Numbered from the stretch's first letter, positions 7,959-18,738 are shown. The stretch is DNA of 64,000 bases from Candidatus Sodalis endolongispinus (GCF_018777395.1 NZ_JAFJYC010000001.1:2480001-2544000); one strand, 5' to 3'. Made by a program: numbers and translations. The notes: generated from the sequence alone by a model not told the origin.

Positions 7959-9332
7959 TCAGACGATAGCGGCGTCCGGCCTGCCGTGTGGCTGACGGGT
8001 GGTGGTACCGTCAAGATTGCGCAACAGTAGCGCATAATGCAGATTGAACTCCGATGGCACCGGCAGGTAAACCGTATGGCCGTCACCGGGGGCGACATCA
8101 ATGGCTTGGTCCCGGCTATTGGTCATATTTTCCACGGTAAAGCGGATGTTGCCCTGCGGGGTCATCAGTTCAACGCTGTCGCCCCGGGAGAACTTGTTTT
8201 TTACCCGCACTTCCGCCCGCTTGCCGCGGCGTTCGCCGCTGAACTCGCCGACGAATTGCTGCCGGTCGGATACCGAGTAGCCATAGTCATAGTTTTGCAA
8301 TTCCTGATGCGTATGGCGACGCAAGAAACCTTCGGTATAACCGCGGTGCGCCAGCCCTTCCAGCGTGGCCAGCAGGCTGGAATCAAAGGGCTTGCCGGCG
8401 ACCGCGTCGTCAATCGCCCGGCGATAGACCTGGGCAGTACGGGCGCAGTAATAGAACGACTTGGTGCGTCCCTCGATTTTCAGCGAGTGGACGCCGATGC
8501 CTGCCAGCCTTTCCACATGTTGCACCGCGCGCAGGTCACGTGAGTTCATGATATAGGTGCCGTGCTGATCCTCAAAGGCGGACATATATTCGCCGGGACG
8601 TTGACTTTCCTCAAGCATGAACACGCGATCCGTCGGCGCTCCTTCCCCCAGAGGCGCGTCAATTTCCGTCACCGGAATGTGCCGGTGGACGATATTGCCC
8701 ACCTCGTCTTGCTGGCCTTCTTGCACCCGATATTCCCAGCGGCAGGCGTTGGTGCAGGTGCCCTGATTCGGATCCCGCTTGTTGATATAGCCCGACAGCA
8801 GGCAGCGTCCGGAGTAGGCCATACAAAGTGCACCGTGAACGAACACTTCAATTTCCATCTCCGACACTTGGGCACGGATTTCGCCTATTTCCTCAAGCGA
8901 TAGCTCGCGCGACAAAATCACCCGGCTCAGACCGGCCTGCTGCCAAAACTTGACCGTTGCCCAGTTGACCGCGTTGGCCTGTACCGACAAATGAATCGGC
9001 ATGGCCGGAAACGCTTCGCGCACCAGCATAATCAGGCCATGGTCTGACATAATCAGGGCATCCGGCGCCATGGCGATGACCGGTTCAAGATCGCGTAAAA
9101 AGGTTTTCAGCTTGGCGTTGTGCGGGGCGATATTCACCACGACATAGAATTTCTTGCCCAACTCATGGGCCTGCGCGATGCCCAGCGCCAGATTCTGGTG
9201 ATTGAATTCGTTATTGCGCACCCGCAGGCTGTAGCGTGGCTGGCCGGCATAAACCGCGTCGGCGCCATAGGCAAAGGCGTAGCGCATATTTTTTAGCGAG
9301 CCGGCGGGAGAAAGTAATTCCGGTGTCAACAT
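7959..9332 (-). CDS. yegQ: tRNA hydroxylation protein P (U32 family), TrhP/YegQ
   Basis: A 457-residue U32-family protein needed, in E. coli, for hydroxylation of uridine-34 in tRNAs (ho5U step towards cmo5U), in parallel with TrhO. It begins MLTPELLSPAGSLKNMRYAFAYGADAVYAG, the hallmark of this family. The cysteine-bearing region GRCLLSGYINKRDPNQGTCTNACRWEY (about 174-200) and the LKIEGRTKSFYY signature (about 284-295) are present. The length equals the E. coli protein within a few residues and no lesion is seen. yegP lies upstream and a terminator downstream. Confidence 0.93.
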   Translation of the reverse strand: MLTPELLSPAGSLKNMRYAFAYGADAVYAGQPRYSLRVRNNEFNHQNLALGIAQAHELGKKFYVVVNIAPHNAKLKTFLRDLEPVIAMAPDALIMSDHGLIMLVREAFPAMPIHLSVQANAVNWATVKFWQQAGLSRVILSRELSLEEIGEIRAQVSEMEIEVFVHGALCMAYSGRCLLSGYINKRDPNQGTCTNACRWEYRVQEGQQDEVGNIVHRHIPVTEIDAPLGEGAPTDRVFMLEESQRPGEYMSAFEDQHGTYIMNSRDLRAVQHVERLAGIGVHSLKIEGRTKSFYYCARTAQVYRRAIDDAVAGKPFDSSLLATLEGLAHRGYTEGFLRRHTHQELQNYDYGYSVSDRQQFVGEFSGERRGKRAEVRVKNKFSRGDSVELMTPQGNIRFTVENMTNSRDQAIDVAPGDGHTVYLPVPSEFNLHYALLLRNLDGTTTRQPHGRPDAAIV

Positions 9333-9490
9333 GGGGTTTCTCGTCTGATGTCAGGTCAGGCTGCCCGGCATGGGCAGTATAGCGGCGGCGATTTTAGCGC
9401 CTGGCGGGAAAAAAATCAGGAAGGAATGCGGCGAAAGGCGGTATATTCGCCCATGGCTTGATCCCGGGCAAAAAACGCTGTCGCGCACAG

Positions 9491-9517
9491 CCAGACCGGC
9501 GTCAGGCGCCGGCCTGG
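9491..9517 (-). terminator. Hairpin downstream of yegP
   Basis: An 11-bp inverted repeat with one mismatch (CCAGACCGGCG / CGCCGGCCTGG) around a 5-base loop, immediately after the yegP stop on the minus strand. A run of six T residues follows about 15 bases further on, which is a little far for a classic terminator. Confidence 0.5.
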
Positions 9518-9522
9518 TGTGG

Positions 9523-9855
9523 TTAGTGGGTCATATCCTTGATTTCCAAGGTAATGGCCATGGCGGCCCTGATACCCTGTTTTGCCGCTTTAAGCGAGCT
9601 GTAGGGATCGCTGTGACCTATGACCTGCTGGTTTTTCCCTCGTAATACAAAATAGGCAGTATCATCGCTGCTTTGCTTTAACTCATAGTTGGTTTCATCC
9701 GGCGCAATATACCGGGCAAAGGTGATAGCATTCTCGGCGGAGGCTTTGCTGTAAAACGTTTCGCTGTGGAGAATAGTTTCACCGTTATTCCCTTTTAGAT
9801 GAAAAAGGAAGTGTCCATTTCGCACTTTTTGTAGTTCATAATGACTGGTTGACAT
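9523..9855 (-). CDS. yegP: DUF1508 (UPF0339) protein YegP
   Basis: A 110-residue protein built from two copies of the DUF1508 domain, as in E. coli YegP: YELQKVRNGHFLFHLKGNNGE(T) in the first half and YELKQSSDDTAYFVLRGKNQQ in the second. Each contains the phenylalanine and glycine pattern of that fold and a trailing S-SLKAAKQGI type helix. Its biochemical role is not established. It lies between baeR and yegQ as in E. coli. The start at 9855 has an AGGAGGG-type ribosome site (minus strand of about 9860-9868). Confidence 0.92.
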   Translation of the reverse strand: MSTSHYELQKVRNGHFLFHLKGNNGETILHSETFYSKASAENAITFARYIAPDETNYELKQSSDDTAYFVLRGKNQQVIGHSDPYSSLKAAKQGIRAAMAITLEIKDMTH

Positions 9856-9937
9856 ACAAGCCCTCCTCTTCTGTACGGCGCTTTCGCGCTCTTGGCAGTA
9901 TAGGAGAGGATTCTGAATTTCACCGTGGCTGAAACGG

Positions 9938-10641
9938 TTAATTTAGTTCACAGGGGTCCGCCTCCCAGCGGTAACCCACGCCGTAGACCGCCCGAATGAA
10001 CGCCTCGTCTTCAGCCAGGTTTTCCAGTTTTCGGCGCAAGTTTTTGATATGGCTATCGATGGTACGATCGGTAACCACTCGATAATCGTCATACAGCTGG
10101 TTAAGCAATGCCTCACGGGAAAAGACTTTTCCCGGCGCGCTGGACAAAATTTTCAGTAGCCGCAGTTCCGCCGGCGTCAAGTCCAGCGGCACGCCGCGGT
10201 AGCTGGCCTGAAAGCGGCTTTCATCAATGTTGAGCGCGGCGGCCTGCCCGGCGGGCGGCTACCGCTGCGCCGTAAAATCGCTTTCACCCGCGCGACCACT
10301 TCGCGCGGGCTGTAGGGCTTGCAGATATAATCATCCGCGCCGATTTCCAGCCCGAGCAGGCGATCGATCTCCTCGGTTTTAGCGGTGATCATGATAACCG
10401 GCACATCGGAGAAGCGACGCAGATCCCGGCACACGATTAAGCCGTCGCGTCCCGGCAGCATCAGGTCCAGCAGCACCAAATCTGCATGCTGCGTTTGCAA
10501 AGAGTCAATCACGCCGTCGACCCGGGTGAGCCAGCGGGTGCGATAGTCCGCCGCCTCAAGATAATCCACCAGCAATTGTCCCAGTTTGGGCTCATCCTCC
10601 ACCACAAGGATAATGGGCGCGGCGGTGGTTTCTTCAGTCAT
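9938..10641 (-). pseudogene. baeR: Envelope-stress response regulator BaeR, frameshifted
   Basis: BaeR is the OmpR-type regulator that activates mdtABCD and acrD. The receiver domain (10641 to about 10260) is intact in motif: [31 protein letters not shown] (phospho-acceptor Asp) and [33 protein letters not shown]. The winged-helix output domain ([51 protein letters not shown]) is in a different frame. The switch lies in the linker between about 10225 and 10260, where one reading gives a nonsense tail ([10 protein letters not shown]) and the other the expected [16 protein letters not shown] single indel explains it. The gene overlaps baeS slightly. Confidence 0.9.
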
Positions 10642-12019
10642 AGGCAGTTACAGGTCTGGAGTCGAGCGGTAATTCTAGCGTGATTTGCACACCGCCTAAA
10701 GGTGAATCTGCGGCGCTGATTCGCCCACCATGGGCATCAACGATGTTGTGGCAGATAGCCAGACCCAGGCCCGATCCGCCACTGGCGCGATTGCGCGACG
10801 CCTCGGTGCGGTAAAAACGTTCAAATATGTGCGGCAGCTGTTGCGGCTCTACCCCCGGGGCACTGTCGAAAAAGCGCAGGGTAAGCACGTTCTCATCGAC
10901 GTCGCCGACAATGTGCAACTGACCGCCTGGGTCGGTATAGCGCAGGCTATTTTCCAGCACATTATGGAACAGCTGGCTCAAGCGTTCAGCGTCGCCGAAT
11001 ACCGTCACCGCCGGCGGTAACTGCTGGCTAAGCGCGATGCATTTTTGCTGGAAACGGTCGGCGAACCCTTCCAGCGCCCGTTCCAGCAGCGCTACCAGAT
11101 CCAGCCGGGCTTTGCGGTAGCTCAACGCGCCGGAATCCGACAAAGAAAGCCGGTGCAGATCCGCCACCAGTTTGGTGAGCAGCGCCACCTCAGCCAAAAG
11201 CGAGTTCAGCGATTCCTGGCCGGCGCGTCTCACGCCGTCCTGCAATGCTTCCAGTTCGCCGCGTAGCACCGCCAGCGGTGTGCGCAGCTCATGGGAGACA
11301 TCGGCCATAAACGCCCGGCGTGTGGCCTGGTTTTTTTCGAGCGTTATCGCCAATAGATTAGAATCTCGCGCCAGGCCGACCCAGCTCATCGCGCGAGCTT
11401 TCCGGCACCCGGGCTGAAAAATCGCCGGCGGCCAGCTGGTGGGTCGCCATAATCAGGCGTTTGACCGGGGCCAACAGACCGCGGGCGGTGAACCAGGCCA
11501 CCGCCGCCGCCAGTAATTCGGCCAGGGCCACGATAAGCCAGCTGGTGCGCCGCTGTTGTGTATCAAAGGTGATATCGGCATTGCGGGTCAGCCGCTCTAC
11601 CGGCGTGGACACCAGCCAGCCCACGATTTGGCCATCGGCGCGGATAGCGTAGCGCGGCCCCTCCCGCTGGCGTGGGGCCAGGGGGACCGACCAGTTTGCG
11701 CTGGCGGCTGTCCAGGACCCAAATTTGGGTACGCCAGCCATGAGGCGGTAAATCCCTGCTTTCTTCGGCACTTTGTTCAAACGAGCGCAGCAATTGATAC
11801 ACCAGCCGCTGATTGTTGTGCAGAAATTCCCAGTTGCCGTGCAGGGCGTACTGCTCCGCCAGGGCGTTGCCGAGCAGGCTGATACGTTCTGCGTTTGATA
11901 TAGTGGATGAAACCGTGCTCGAAACTGACTCTGACTCCCCACTGCATAGTGATGACCACCAGCATGCAGGTCGCGAATAGGGCGAAGAACAGCTTGGCGG
12001 TGATACCTGAGCGCATCAT
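10634..12019 (-). pseudogene. baeS: Envelope-stress sensor kinase BaeS, multiple frameshifts
   Basis: BaeS is the inner-membrane histidine kinase partner of BaeR. The N-terminal membrane segment ([42 protein letters not shown]) is in one frame. Pieces of the periplasmic domain (QLLRSFEQ, PPHGWRTQIWVLDSRQRKLVGP) and the second membrane/HAMP region (PVERLTRNADITFDTQQRRTSWLIVALAELLAAAVAWF) are in others. The catalytic core (MADVSHELRTPLAVLRGELEALQDGV with the phospho-His, then DSAPGVEPQQLPHIFERFYRTEASRNRASGGSGLGLAI) is in a fourth stretch, 10634-11389. At least three indels separate them. The kinase cannot be made. Confidence 0.9.
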
Positions 12020-13470
12020 GATCCTTCGCCATTACGCCCAGCGAGCGTCGCGTTTTGTCCGCTATCCGCCGGCACGCGGGCGAAAACCAGCGCCGGCAGC
12101 GCGATGACCACCGCCATGCACAGGTAAGTGGCGATAAAGACTTCGTGCATATTGCTGCTGCCGTCCAGGGTATGGGCCGGTACAAACAGGCCGAGCAAGA
12201 TGCCGGCAATGGTGACCACGAGGCTCATCGACAGCTGCATGACCATCGATAACAGACTGTTACCGCCGCTGGCCAGCGTGTCCGGCAGATCTTTTAAGGT
12301 CAGCGTGTTCATCGAGGTAAACCGCATCGCGTTGACCACGCCCTGTAGCAGCAATACCACCGGAATCTCGTACAGCCAGCCCGCCAGCGCCACCAGCGGA
12401 AAAATCAGATTGATCACGGCAAGCCCCAGCGTAGCGCCGGTGAGCACATGCCGATAACCGAAACGGTTAACAATCTGCACTATCAGCCGTTTAGTGCCCA
12501 TGCTGCCGATGACCATCGGTATCATCATTAGCCCGGCGTGAAATGGGCTGAAGCCGAGCCCCAATTGCAAAAACAGCGGTGTCATAAACTGCAGCATACC
12601 GCTGCCGATGCGGCCCAGCAAGCTGCCGGTCAGGCCGAGGGAAAAGGTGGGCGTATCGAACAGGCGCAAGGTAAAGAGCGCATTATCGTTGCCGCGCGCA
12701 TGCAGGTAGTAGCACAGCAGCGCCAATACGCCGACCACCACTAGTGCCGTCACGTTACCTAGTGCGAGATCCAAGCTCTTATGCCCGTCAATGGCCAGCG
12801 TCATGGTCGCCATTCCCAGCGCCAGCAGCAAGAAGCCGCCAAAATCGAGACGGCGGGTTTGCATGGTGTAATTCGGCATCAGCCACCAGGTAACCATGGC
12901 GCCGATGATCCCCACCGGCAGATTGATGAGGAATATCCAGTGCCAGCTGGCGTATTCCACCAAAAATCCTCCCAGCGCCGGTCCCACCAGCGGGCCAATC
13001 TGGCCGGGCAGGGTGACAAAAGCCATCGCCGCCATATATTGCGCCCGCGGCACGATCTTCATCACCGTTAGTCGCCCGACCGGCACCATCATCGCGCCGC
13101 CGACCCATTGCATGACGCGGGACATCACCAGCTCTTGCAGGCTGGTGGCGCGCGCGCACAGCAGCGAGCCCAGGGTGAACAGCACAATGGCGCTGAAAAA
13201 CACTTTCTTCACGCCGAAACGGTCGGCCAGCCAGCCGCTGGCGGGTAACATCACCGCCACCGTCAGGACATAGCTTACGATGACGGAATGCATGCGCAAC
13301 GGACTTTCGTTGAGGCTATGCGCCATGGAGGGCAGGGCGGTATTGACGATAGTCGTATCCAGCGTTTGCATAAAAAAGCCAAAGGCCACGGTCCAAAGCT
13401 GCCAGCGCACCGTGGCGGATTGAACGGGCGAGGAGTGTTCTGTGCGGGGACGAAACAAAAGCCTGAACAT
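12016..13470 (-). CDS. mdtD: MFS transporter MdtD
   Basis: A 484-residue major-facilitator protein of the EmrB/QacA (DHA2, 14-helix) type, matching E. coli MdtD along its length: [21 protein letters not shown] in helix 1, [15 protein letters not shown] in the first cytoplasmic loop, [36 protein letters not shown] in helices 5-6, and [20 protein letters not shown] near the end. E. coli MdtD sits last in mdtABCD-baeSR; a role in citrate-dependent iron export has been proposed for it. Here the upstream mdtABC genes are missing and baeSR is dead, so its usual control is lost. It overlaps the baeS start by 4 bases. Confidence 0.92.
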   Translation of the reverse strand: MFRLLFRPRTEHSSPVQSATVRWQLWTVAFGFFMQTLDTTIVNTALPSMAHSLNESPLRMHSVIVSYVLTVAVMLPASGWLADRFGVKKVFFSAIVLFTLGSLLCARATSLQELVMSRVMQWVGGAMMVPVGRLTVMKIVPRAQYMAAMAFVTLPGQIGPLVGPALGGFLVEYASWHWIFLINLPVGIIGAMVTWWLMPNYTMQTRRLDFGGFLLLALGMATMTLAIDGHKSLDLALGNVTALVVVGVLALLCYYLHARGNDNALFTLRLFDTPTFSLGLTGSLLGRIGSGMLQFMTPLFLQLGLGFSPFHAGLMMIPMVIGSMGTKRLIVQIVNRFGYRHVLTGATLGLAVINLIFPLVALAGWLYEIPVVLLLQGVVNAMRFTSMNTLTLKDLPDTLASGGNSLLSMVMQLSMSLVVTIAGILLGLFVPAHTLDGSSNMHEVFIATYLCMAVVIALPALVFARVPADSGQNATLAGRNGEGS

Positions 13471-14113
13471 AAAACGCGATTACCCCTCTTAGGACGTGGG
13501 CGACGGGACGCCGGCGACGCTGCTGCGCACAGAGTGTATCAAAAAAATAGCCTTTGGCGGCAGGGGTGCCGCCCAGCGCGCTCGCGTTGGTGTCGTAGGC
13601 CATATTGCGCCGGCATCAGAACATCGCGCCGTGCCGGTGGCCTCATGCCGGGTCGCAGACCTGGCCGTTTGCGCGGTTCAGGTTAATTGCGCTGTAAAAT
13701 GATGTTAAGTGTAGCTAATGACGATAGGGAAAAAATGGAGGAAATATGGAGGTCTTTCCAGGAGCGTCAAGCATCGCGCCTATCCGCCTCACAGGTGACC
13801 TGGCCGGCGATGCCACACGAACAGACACGATAGCGGGATTGGCCTTTTCCGCTCGGCATTGCACTTTTGCGCTGCGTGCGGCTGGGGTGGTCATAGGTTG
13901 TTTCACGCTCTCAGCCGATGCGGTTATTGGCTATTAACAGGTTGTTTCCCGCCCGCCGCCGACGCCGTGATTGGCTATTATAAGTTAACCCCCGGCCGGA
14001 GAGCACGTGGCCTCATCCGTCATTCGGGCGCAGTACATGCTCACGCCGGGCCTGGTCGAAGCCCTGAGTGGGGCGAAAGTGGGCTTGCCGGACGACCCGT
14101 TCGCGCCAGGTAG
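13471..14113. other. Intergenic stretch; mdtABC absent
   Basis: About 640 bases where mdtC would be expected upstream of mdtD. Short frames (for example 13746-13937 and 13859-14113) have no ribosome sites or familiar motifs. I see no readable remnant of an RND transporter here, so mdtABC appears deleted rather than decayed in place. Two near-copies of a short segment containing GATGCGGTTATTGGCTATTA / GACGCCGTGATTGGCTATTA lie at about 13917-13937 and 13963-13982. Confidence 0.6.
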
Positions 14114-14140
14114 GTGTCAACGCTCAATAAGGAGATTGCG

Positions 14141-14965
14141 ATGGAACATAAGCTGACTTTCGGCGGAAATGTCTTTGGCTGGCCCGTTGATCGGCCTACG
14201 TCATTCAGTATGCTTGATGCGCTGTTGGATCATGGACTGAATTTTATCGATACAGCCGATGAATACTCCCACTGGGCGGCGGGCAATAGGGGCGGTGAAT
14301 CGGAAACGCTGATTGGTGATTGGTTGAAACAGAGCGGCAAGCGCGATCGGATCATCCTTGCTACCAAGGTCGGCATGCCGATGGGCGAGGGTAAAAAGGG
14401 GTTATCAGCGGCCTACATTCGCCAGGCGGTCACCGATTCGCTTAGACGGTTGCGAACCGATTATATCGATCTTTACCAAGCGCACACGGATGACGCTTCC
14501 GTGTGTCTTGAGGAAACGCTAAACGCTTTCGATGCGCTGATAAGAGAAGGGAAGGTACGGGTGATTGGCGCCTCCAACTACAGCGGTGTGCGTCTGGCCG
14601 AGGCATTGCGGATCAGTGAGCAAAACGGTCTCGCCAGCTATGAATCTCTGCAGCCGGAATTTAACCTCTACGATCGGCGCAGGTTTGAACAGGATCTACA
14701 ACCGGTGGTGAGCGCTCATGGCATTGGGGTCATCAACTATTATGCGCTCGCCAGCGGTTTCTTGAGCGGAAAATATCGCGCGCCGGAGGATGCCGGCAAA
14801 AGTGCGCGCGGTGCCACGGTTATCGAACGCTATCTCACGGCGCGCTGGCTGCAAATTCTGCAGGCGCTGGACGCCATCAGCGAAGCCTACCGGGTGACGC
14901 CGGCCACCCGCGTAACGCTCAACGACGAGGACTATCAACTCATCGATGAAGCCAGCGCGGGCTAA
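14141..14965 (+). CDS. Aldo/keto reductase, shortened by internal deletions
   Basis: An NADPH-dependent aldo/keto reductase of the YajO/YghZ-like type. Visible are GGNVFGW at the start, FIDTADEYSHW with the catalytic Asp and Tyr, ATKVGMPMGEGKKGLS with the catalytic Lys, DYIDLYQAHTDD with the catalytic His, and IGASNYSG. Two regions are shorter than in the family. The first strand and turn before LTFGGN are missing, and near residue 258 VTPA is joined straight to TRVTLNDEDY, dropping about 30-35 residues that normally carry the cofactor-binding helix (the VALAWL..RP.I..PI.SA region). The frame stays open, but NADPH binding is probably lost. ATG 14141 follows a GGAG site; the open frame begins at 14114. 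Confidence 0.65.
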   Translation: MEHKLTFGGNVFGWPVDRPTSFSMLDALLDHGLNFIDTADEYSHWAAGNRGGESETLIGDWLKQSGKRDRIILATKVGMPMGEGKKGLSAAYIRQAVTDSLRRLRTDYIDLYQAHTDDASVCLEETLNAFDALIREGKVRVIGASNYSGVRLAEALRISEQNGLASYESLQPEFNLYDRRRFEQDLQPVVSAHGIGVINYYALASGFLSGKYRAPEDAGKSARGATVIERYLTARWLQILQALDAISEAYRVTPATRVTLNDEDYQLIDEASAG

Positions 14966-15150
14966 AACAATTGCACCGCCAGGTCGACAGGGGGTTCGCG
15001 TCCATGCTTTAGCAAATGATCGAACGCTTTTTCCGCTCTGACAAGCGCCTGCAGGAATTCCGCCGGCGATAACCGTTCCCCACGGCCGGCCATATACGCC
15101 AGCGCCAATTCTTTTGCCTGATAACGGGAAAAACTATACATAACGCGCAC
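14962..15150 (-). CDS. Small hypothetical protein, 62 residues
   Basis: A short frame convergent with and overlapping the end of the aldo/keto reductase by 4 bases. The product (MRVMYSFSRYQAKELALAY..., then LSPAEFLQALVRAEKAFDHLL) looks like a soluble two-helix protein with amphipathic spacing, which is unlike a random translation. I do not recognise the family. A second ATG lies three codons in. Function unknown. Confidence 0.45.
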   Translation of the reverse strand: MRVMYSFSRYQAKELALAYMAGRGERLSPAEFLQALVRAEKAFDHLLKHGREPPVDLAVQLF

Positions 15151-15505
15151 CTGTCGACATTTGGGTAGAAACGGACCGGGCGCTCACAATCGCCGCGGGC
15201 GGGCCGCGGCAGGATAATCACCCGCAGAGGAAAACGGCTCTATCATAACGCAGCGGCGGCGGCATGGGATGGCTTACACGAATAGATTCAATCGTTAAAG
15301 CTGATGACGCCACGGGAAGCCCCTTCTGCCGGCCATCCGATATTCCTTTGTTTCACTATTATGGTGCGTCATTTTCTAATGCGCTCGCTTTACGTACGGC
15401 AGGCGCCACTTCTTGGTGCATCGGAGCTTACCCCGGACCGGGCCGCCCTTCTTGCTTTGCTGGCGCAGAATTTGCATATCGCCATGTCATTAGCGCATTT
15501 TCAGG
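15151..15505. other. Region upstream of the urease cluster
   Basis: About 350 bases ahead of ureD. Two overlapping open frames (15264-15512 and 15304-15567) show no protein features and overlap the ureD start. This is where the urease promoter should lie; I could not find a convincing -35/-10 pair or a regulator site, and no ureR-like regulator gene is nearby. Confidence 0.5.
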
Positions 15506-15517
15506 ATGTTAAACCGC

Positions 15518-16375
15518 ATGTACACCACGTCACCTGCCGCCGCGTCGCTTACCGCCAGCCTGTCTGAGCCGGAACCCGCAGGCTGGGTGGGCGAGCTGTC
15601 GTTGGATTTCACTCTGCGCGACGGGCGCACGCTGCTCAGCGGCCGCAGGCATCGCGGGCCGTTTACCGTGCAACGGCCGTTTTACCCCGAGGACGATTTG
15701 CCCCATGTCTATCTACTGCATCCACCGGGTGGCGTGGTGGGGGGCGATAGGCTGCAATTAAATGTCACCTTGGGCGCCGGCAGCCGGGCGCTGCTCACCA
15801 TGCCCGGCGCCACCAAGTTTTACCGTAGCGCCGGGGCGCAGGCGCCGCTCAACCAGCATTTTACCCTGGGGGCCGACAGCGCGCTGGAGTGGTTGCCGCA
15901 GGGTAATATTTTCTTCCCCGGCGCCATGGTGAAGATGCAAACCGATTTTTACCTGGCCCCGGGGGCACGGCTTATCGGCTTTGAAACCTTATGTTTTGGC
16001 CGGCCGGTCATGGCTGAGCGCTTTAGCGAGGGTGAGCTCGATGCGCAACTGCGCATTGGCTTGCCTGCTTCCGCGGGGCTTATCGAGCGGCTGCGCGTGA
16101 CGGGGCCTGTCCTTGATAAGCTTGGCGGTTACTCTTTGAGCGCGACATTGTTCGCCGCCCCGGCGAATGAGGCGATGCTGGCGCTAACGCAGGCACACAT
16201 TGCGGCGGCGGAAGTGGCAGCGGCGGGGGCTACGCTACTGGATGAGTTACTTGTGGTGCGCGCGCTTGAGGAGGACAATCAGCGGTTACAGGGAATGCTG
16301 CACCGGATATGGTCGGCATTACGCCCCGGCATTATGGGACGCGACGCCGTGGCGCCGCGTATCTGGTCGACGTGA
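15518..16375 (+). CDS. ureD: Urease accessory protein UreD (UreH)
   Basis: UreD is the scaffold that binds apo-urease and recruits UreF and UreG for nickel insertion. About 285 residues with the family landmarks [60 protein letters not shown] and [21 protein letters not shown] at the end. Translation may start at 15518 (preceded by AGGA at 15503-15506) or at 15506 in the same frame; I favour 15518. First gene of ureDABCEFG, in the order of Klebsiella. No lesion seen. Confidence 0.93.
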   Translation: MYTTSPAAASLTASLSEPEPAGWVGELSLDFTLRDGRTLLSGRRHRGPFTVQRPFYPEDDLPHVYLLHPPGGVVGGDRLQLNVTLGAGSRALLTMPGATKFYRSAGAQAPLNQHFTLGADSALEWLPQGNIFFPGAMVKMQTDFYLAPGARLIGFETLCFGRPVMAERFSEGELDAQLRIGLPASAGLIERLRVTGPVLDKLGGYSLSATLFAAPANEAMLALTQAHIAAAEVAAAGATLLDELLVVRALEEDNQRLQGMLHRIWSALRPGIMGRDAVAPRIWST

Positions 16376-16385
16376 GGAATTTGGC

Positions 16386-16688
16386 ATGCAATTGACACCC
16401 CGAGAAAAAGACAAGCTATTGCTATTTACCGCCGCGTTATTGGCGGAGCGCCGGCGCGCGCGCGGTCTGAAGCTGAATTATCCCGAGGCGGTGGCGCTTA
16501 TTAGCGCCGCGATACTTGAAGGCGCGCGCGATGGCCGCACCGTCGCCGAGTTGATGAGTCTGGGTCGGGAGGTATTGACCCGCGAGGAGGTGATGGAAGG
16601 CGTCGCCGACATGATCCCGGATGTGCAGGTAGAGGCGACGTTTCCTGACGGCACCAAACTGGTGACGGTACATGACCCGATAATCTGA
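16386..16688 (+). CDS. ureA: Urease gamma subunit
   Basis: A 100-residue structural subunit, exactly the usual length. [40 protein letters not shown] at the N-terminus and [24 protein letters not shown] at the C-terminus are almost invariant in the family. The start at 16386 lies 10 bases after the ureD stop with a GAGGAA ribosome site. Forms the (alpha-beta-gamma)3 enzyme with UreB and UreC. Confidence 0.97.
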   Translation: MQLTPREKDKLLLFTAALLAERRRARGLKLNYPEAVALISAAILEGARDGRTVAELMSLGREVLTREEVMEGVADMIPDVQVEATFPDGTKLVTVHDPII

Positions 16689-16703
16689 TATGAGAACAGC
16701 GCA

Positions 16704-17021
16704 ATGATCTCAGGTGAAATGCGTATCGCCCAGGGCGATATCGAACTGAATGCCGGCCGTCCGCGGGTCACGGTCACCGTCGCCAACCACGGTGACCGTC
16801 CGGTCCAGGTCGGCTCCCATTTCCATTTTTACGAGGTCAACCCGGCGCTGAAATTTGACCGCGCCGCGGCCCGGGGTTTCCGGCTGGATATCGCCGCCGG
16901 TACCGCGGTGCGTTTTGAGCCAGGCCAGTCGCGGGATGTGCAGCTGGTGGCCTACGATGGTAAACGGGAGGTGTATGGTTTTCGCGGGCAAATCATGGGC
17001 AAACTGGAGGCAGAGTCATGA
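16704..17021 (+). CDS. ureB: Urease beta subunit
   Basis: A 105-residue subunit of the urease trimer. [49 protein letters not shown] and [23 protein letters not shown] are the conserved blocks. It is separate from UreA, as in most enterics. The stop overlaps the ureC start (ATGA at 17018-17021), indicating translational coupling. Confidence 0.97.
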   Translation: MISGEMRIAQGDIELNAGRPRVTVTVANHGDRPVQVGSHFHFYEVNPALKFDRAAARGFRLDIAAGTAVRFEPGQSRDVQLVAYDGKREVYGFRGQIMGKLEAES

Positions 17022-18721
17022 GCCATCTTTCCCGGCGTGCTTATGCGGACATGTTCGGTCCCACCACCGGTGACGCCGTACGGCTGGCAGATACCGATTT
17101 GTGGGTTGAAGTCGAGCAAGATTTCACCTGTTACGGCGAAGAGGTCAAATTCGGCGGCGGTAAGGTGATCCGCGACGGGATGGGGCAGGGGCAAATGACC
17201 GCCGCGCACTGCGTCGATCTGGTCCTCACCAACGCGCTGATTATCGATCATTGGGGGATTGTGAAGGCGGATATCGGCGTAAAGGACGGCCGTATCCTGT
17301 GCATCGGCAAAGCCGGTAACCCGGATGTCCAGCCGGGGGTTACGGTGCCCATCGGCCCCGTGACCGAGGTCGTGGCGGCGGAGGGGAAAATCGTCACCGC
17401 CGGCGGTATCGATGCCCATATCCACTTTATCTGCCCGCAGCAGGCGCAAGAGGCGCTGTGCTCCGGCGTGACGACCCTCATCGGCGGCGGAACCGGCCCC
17501 GCTGCCGGCACCAACGCCACTACCTGTACTCCAGGACCCTGGTACCTGGCCCGTATGCTGCAGGCGGCGGAAGCGCTGCCGATCAACGTCGGTTTTACCG
17601 GCAAAGGCAATGCGTCGCTGCCGGCGGCGCTGGAAGAGCAGGTATTGGCGGGCGCTATCGGTCTGAAACTGCATGAGGACTGGGGGACCACCCCGGCGGC
17701 GATTGATTGCTGCCTTGGCGTGGCGGAGCGCTATGATGTGCAGGTCGCTATCCACACCGATACGCTAAACGAAGCCGGTTTTGTCGAGGATACGATGGCG
17801 GCGATAGGCGATCGTACGATCCACACCTACCATACGGAGGGGGCAGGCGGCGGCCACGCGCCGGATATTATTCGCGTCTGCGGCGCGAGCAATATCCTTC
17901 CTTCGTCCACCAACCCCACCATGCCTTATACGGTCAATACTGTCGACGAGCATCTGGACATGCTGATGGTCTGCCACCATTTAGATGCCGGCATCGCCGA
18001 GGACGTAGCGTTTGCCGAATCGCGTATTCGTCGTGAAACCATCGCCGCCGAGGATATCCTGCACGATTTGGGCGCCTTTTCGATGCTGTCTTCCGACTCC
18101 CAGGCGATGGGACGGGTCGGTGAAGTCATATTGCGTACCTGGCAGGCGGCGCACAAAATGAAACAGCAGCGCGGTGCACTGCCGGAGGAGCGTGGCGATA
18201 ACGATAATTTTCGCGTTAAACGTTATATCGCCAAATACACCATCAATCCGGCGATCACCCACGGTATTGCCCATGAAGTGGGTTCTATCGCGCCGGGCAA
18301 ACTGGCGGATCTTGTGGTGTGGTCACCGGCATTTTTTGGCGTCAAGCCCGCTCTGGTTATCAAAGGCGGCATGATTGCCACGGCGCCGATGGGCGATCCT
18401 AACGCCTCCATTCCCACGCCGCAGCCGGTGCATTATCGGCCGATGTTCGGCGCGCTGGGAGGTGCCCTACCGGCGACGCGGATGACATTTTTGTCGGCGG
18501 CGGCGCGCGCAGACGGCTTACCTGCGCGGCTCGGGCTTGCCAGCCTGATAGGCGAGGTACGCCAGTGCCGGACGGTGCGTAAGCAGGATGTGATCAATAA
18601 CCATTGGCAGCCTACTATCGATGTGGATGCGCAAACCTATCAGGTGCGCGCCAACGGTCTACTATTGACCTGTGAACCGGCCGCGCTGCTGCCGATGGCG
18701 CAGCGTTATTTTCTTTTTTAA
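17018..18721 (+). CDS. ureC: Urease alpha (catalytic) subunit
   Basis: A 567-residue amidohydrolase that hydrolyses urea to ammonia and carbamate at a two-nickel centre. All hallmark residues are readable: HIHFICPQQ (two nickel-binding His), [12 protein letters not shown] (the lysine that is carbamylated to bridge the nickels), [17 protein letters not shown] and [17 protein letters not shown] (nickel His), the flap MVCHHLD (catalytic His), and [12 protein letters not shown] (nickel Asp region). Length equals that of Klebsiella UreC. No internal damage is visible, so the structural enzyme looks fully functional. Confidence 0.97.
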   Translation: MSHLSRRAYADMFGPTTGDAVRLADTDLWVEVEQDFTCYGEEVKFGGGKVIRDGMGQGQMTAAHCVDLVLTNALIIDHWGIVKADIGVKDGRILCIGKAGNPDVQPGVTVPIGPVTEVVAAEGKIVTAGGIDAHIHFICPQQAQEALCSGVTTLIGGGTGPAAGTNATTCTPGPWYLARMLQAAEALPINVGFTGKGNASLPAALEEQVLAGAIGLKLHEDWGTTPAAIDCCLGVAERYDVQVAIHTDTLNEAGFVEDTMAAIGDRTIHTYHTEGAGGGHAPDIIRVCGASNILPSSTNPTMPYTVNTVDEHLDMLMVCHHLDAGIAEDVAFAESRIRRETIAAEDILHDLGAFSMLSSDSQAMGRVGEVILRTWQAAHKMKQQRGALPEERGDNDNFRVKRYIAKYTINPAITHGIAHEVGSIAPGKLADLVVWSPAFFGVKPALVIKGGMIATAPMGDPNASIPTPQPVHYRPMFGALGGALPATRMTFLSAAARADGLPARLGLASLIGEVRQCRTVRKQDVINNHWQPTIDVDAQTYQVRANGLLLTCEPAALLPMAQRYFLF

Positions 18722-18738
18722 GCCGATAGGAACTACGG

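Noticed and set aside
13471..14113. Possible remnant of mdtC or another RND gene upstream of mdtD
   Set aside because: I could not read any RND motif in any of the six frames; treated as empty intergenic DNA.
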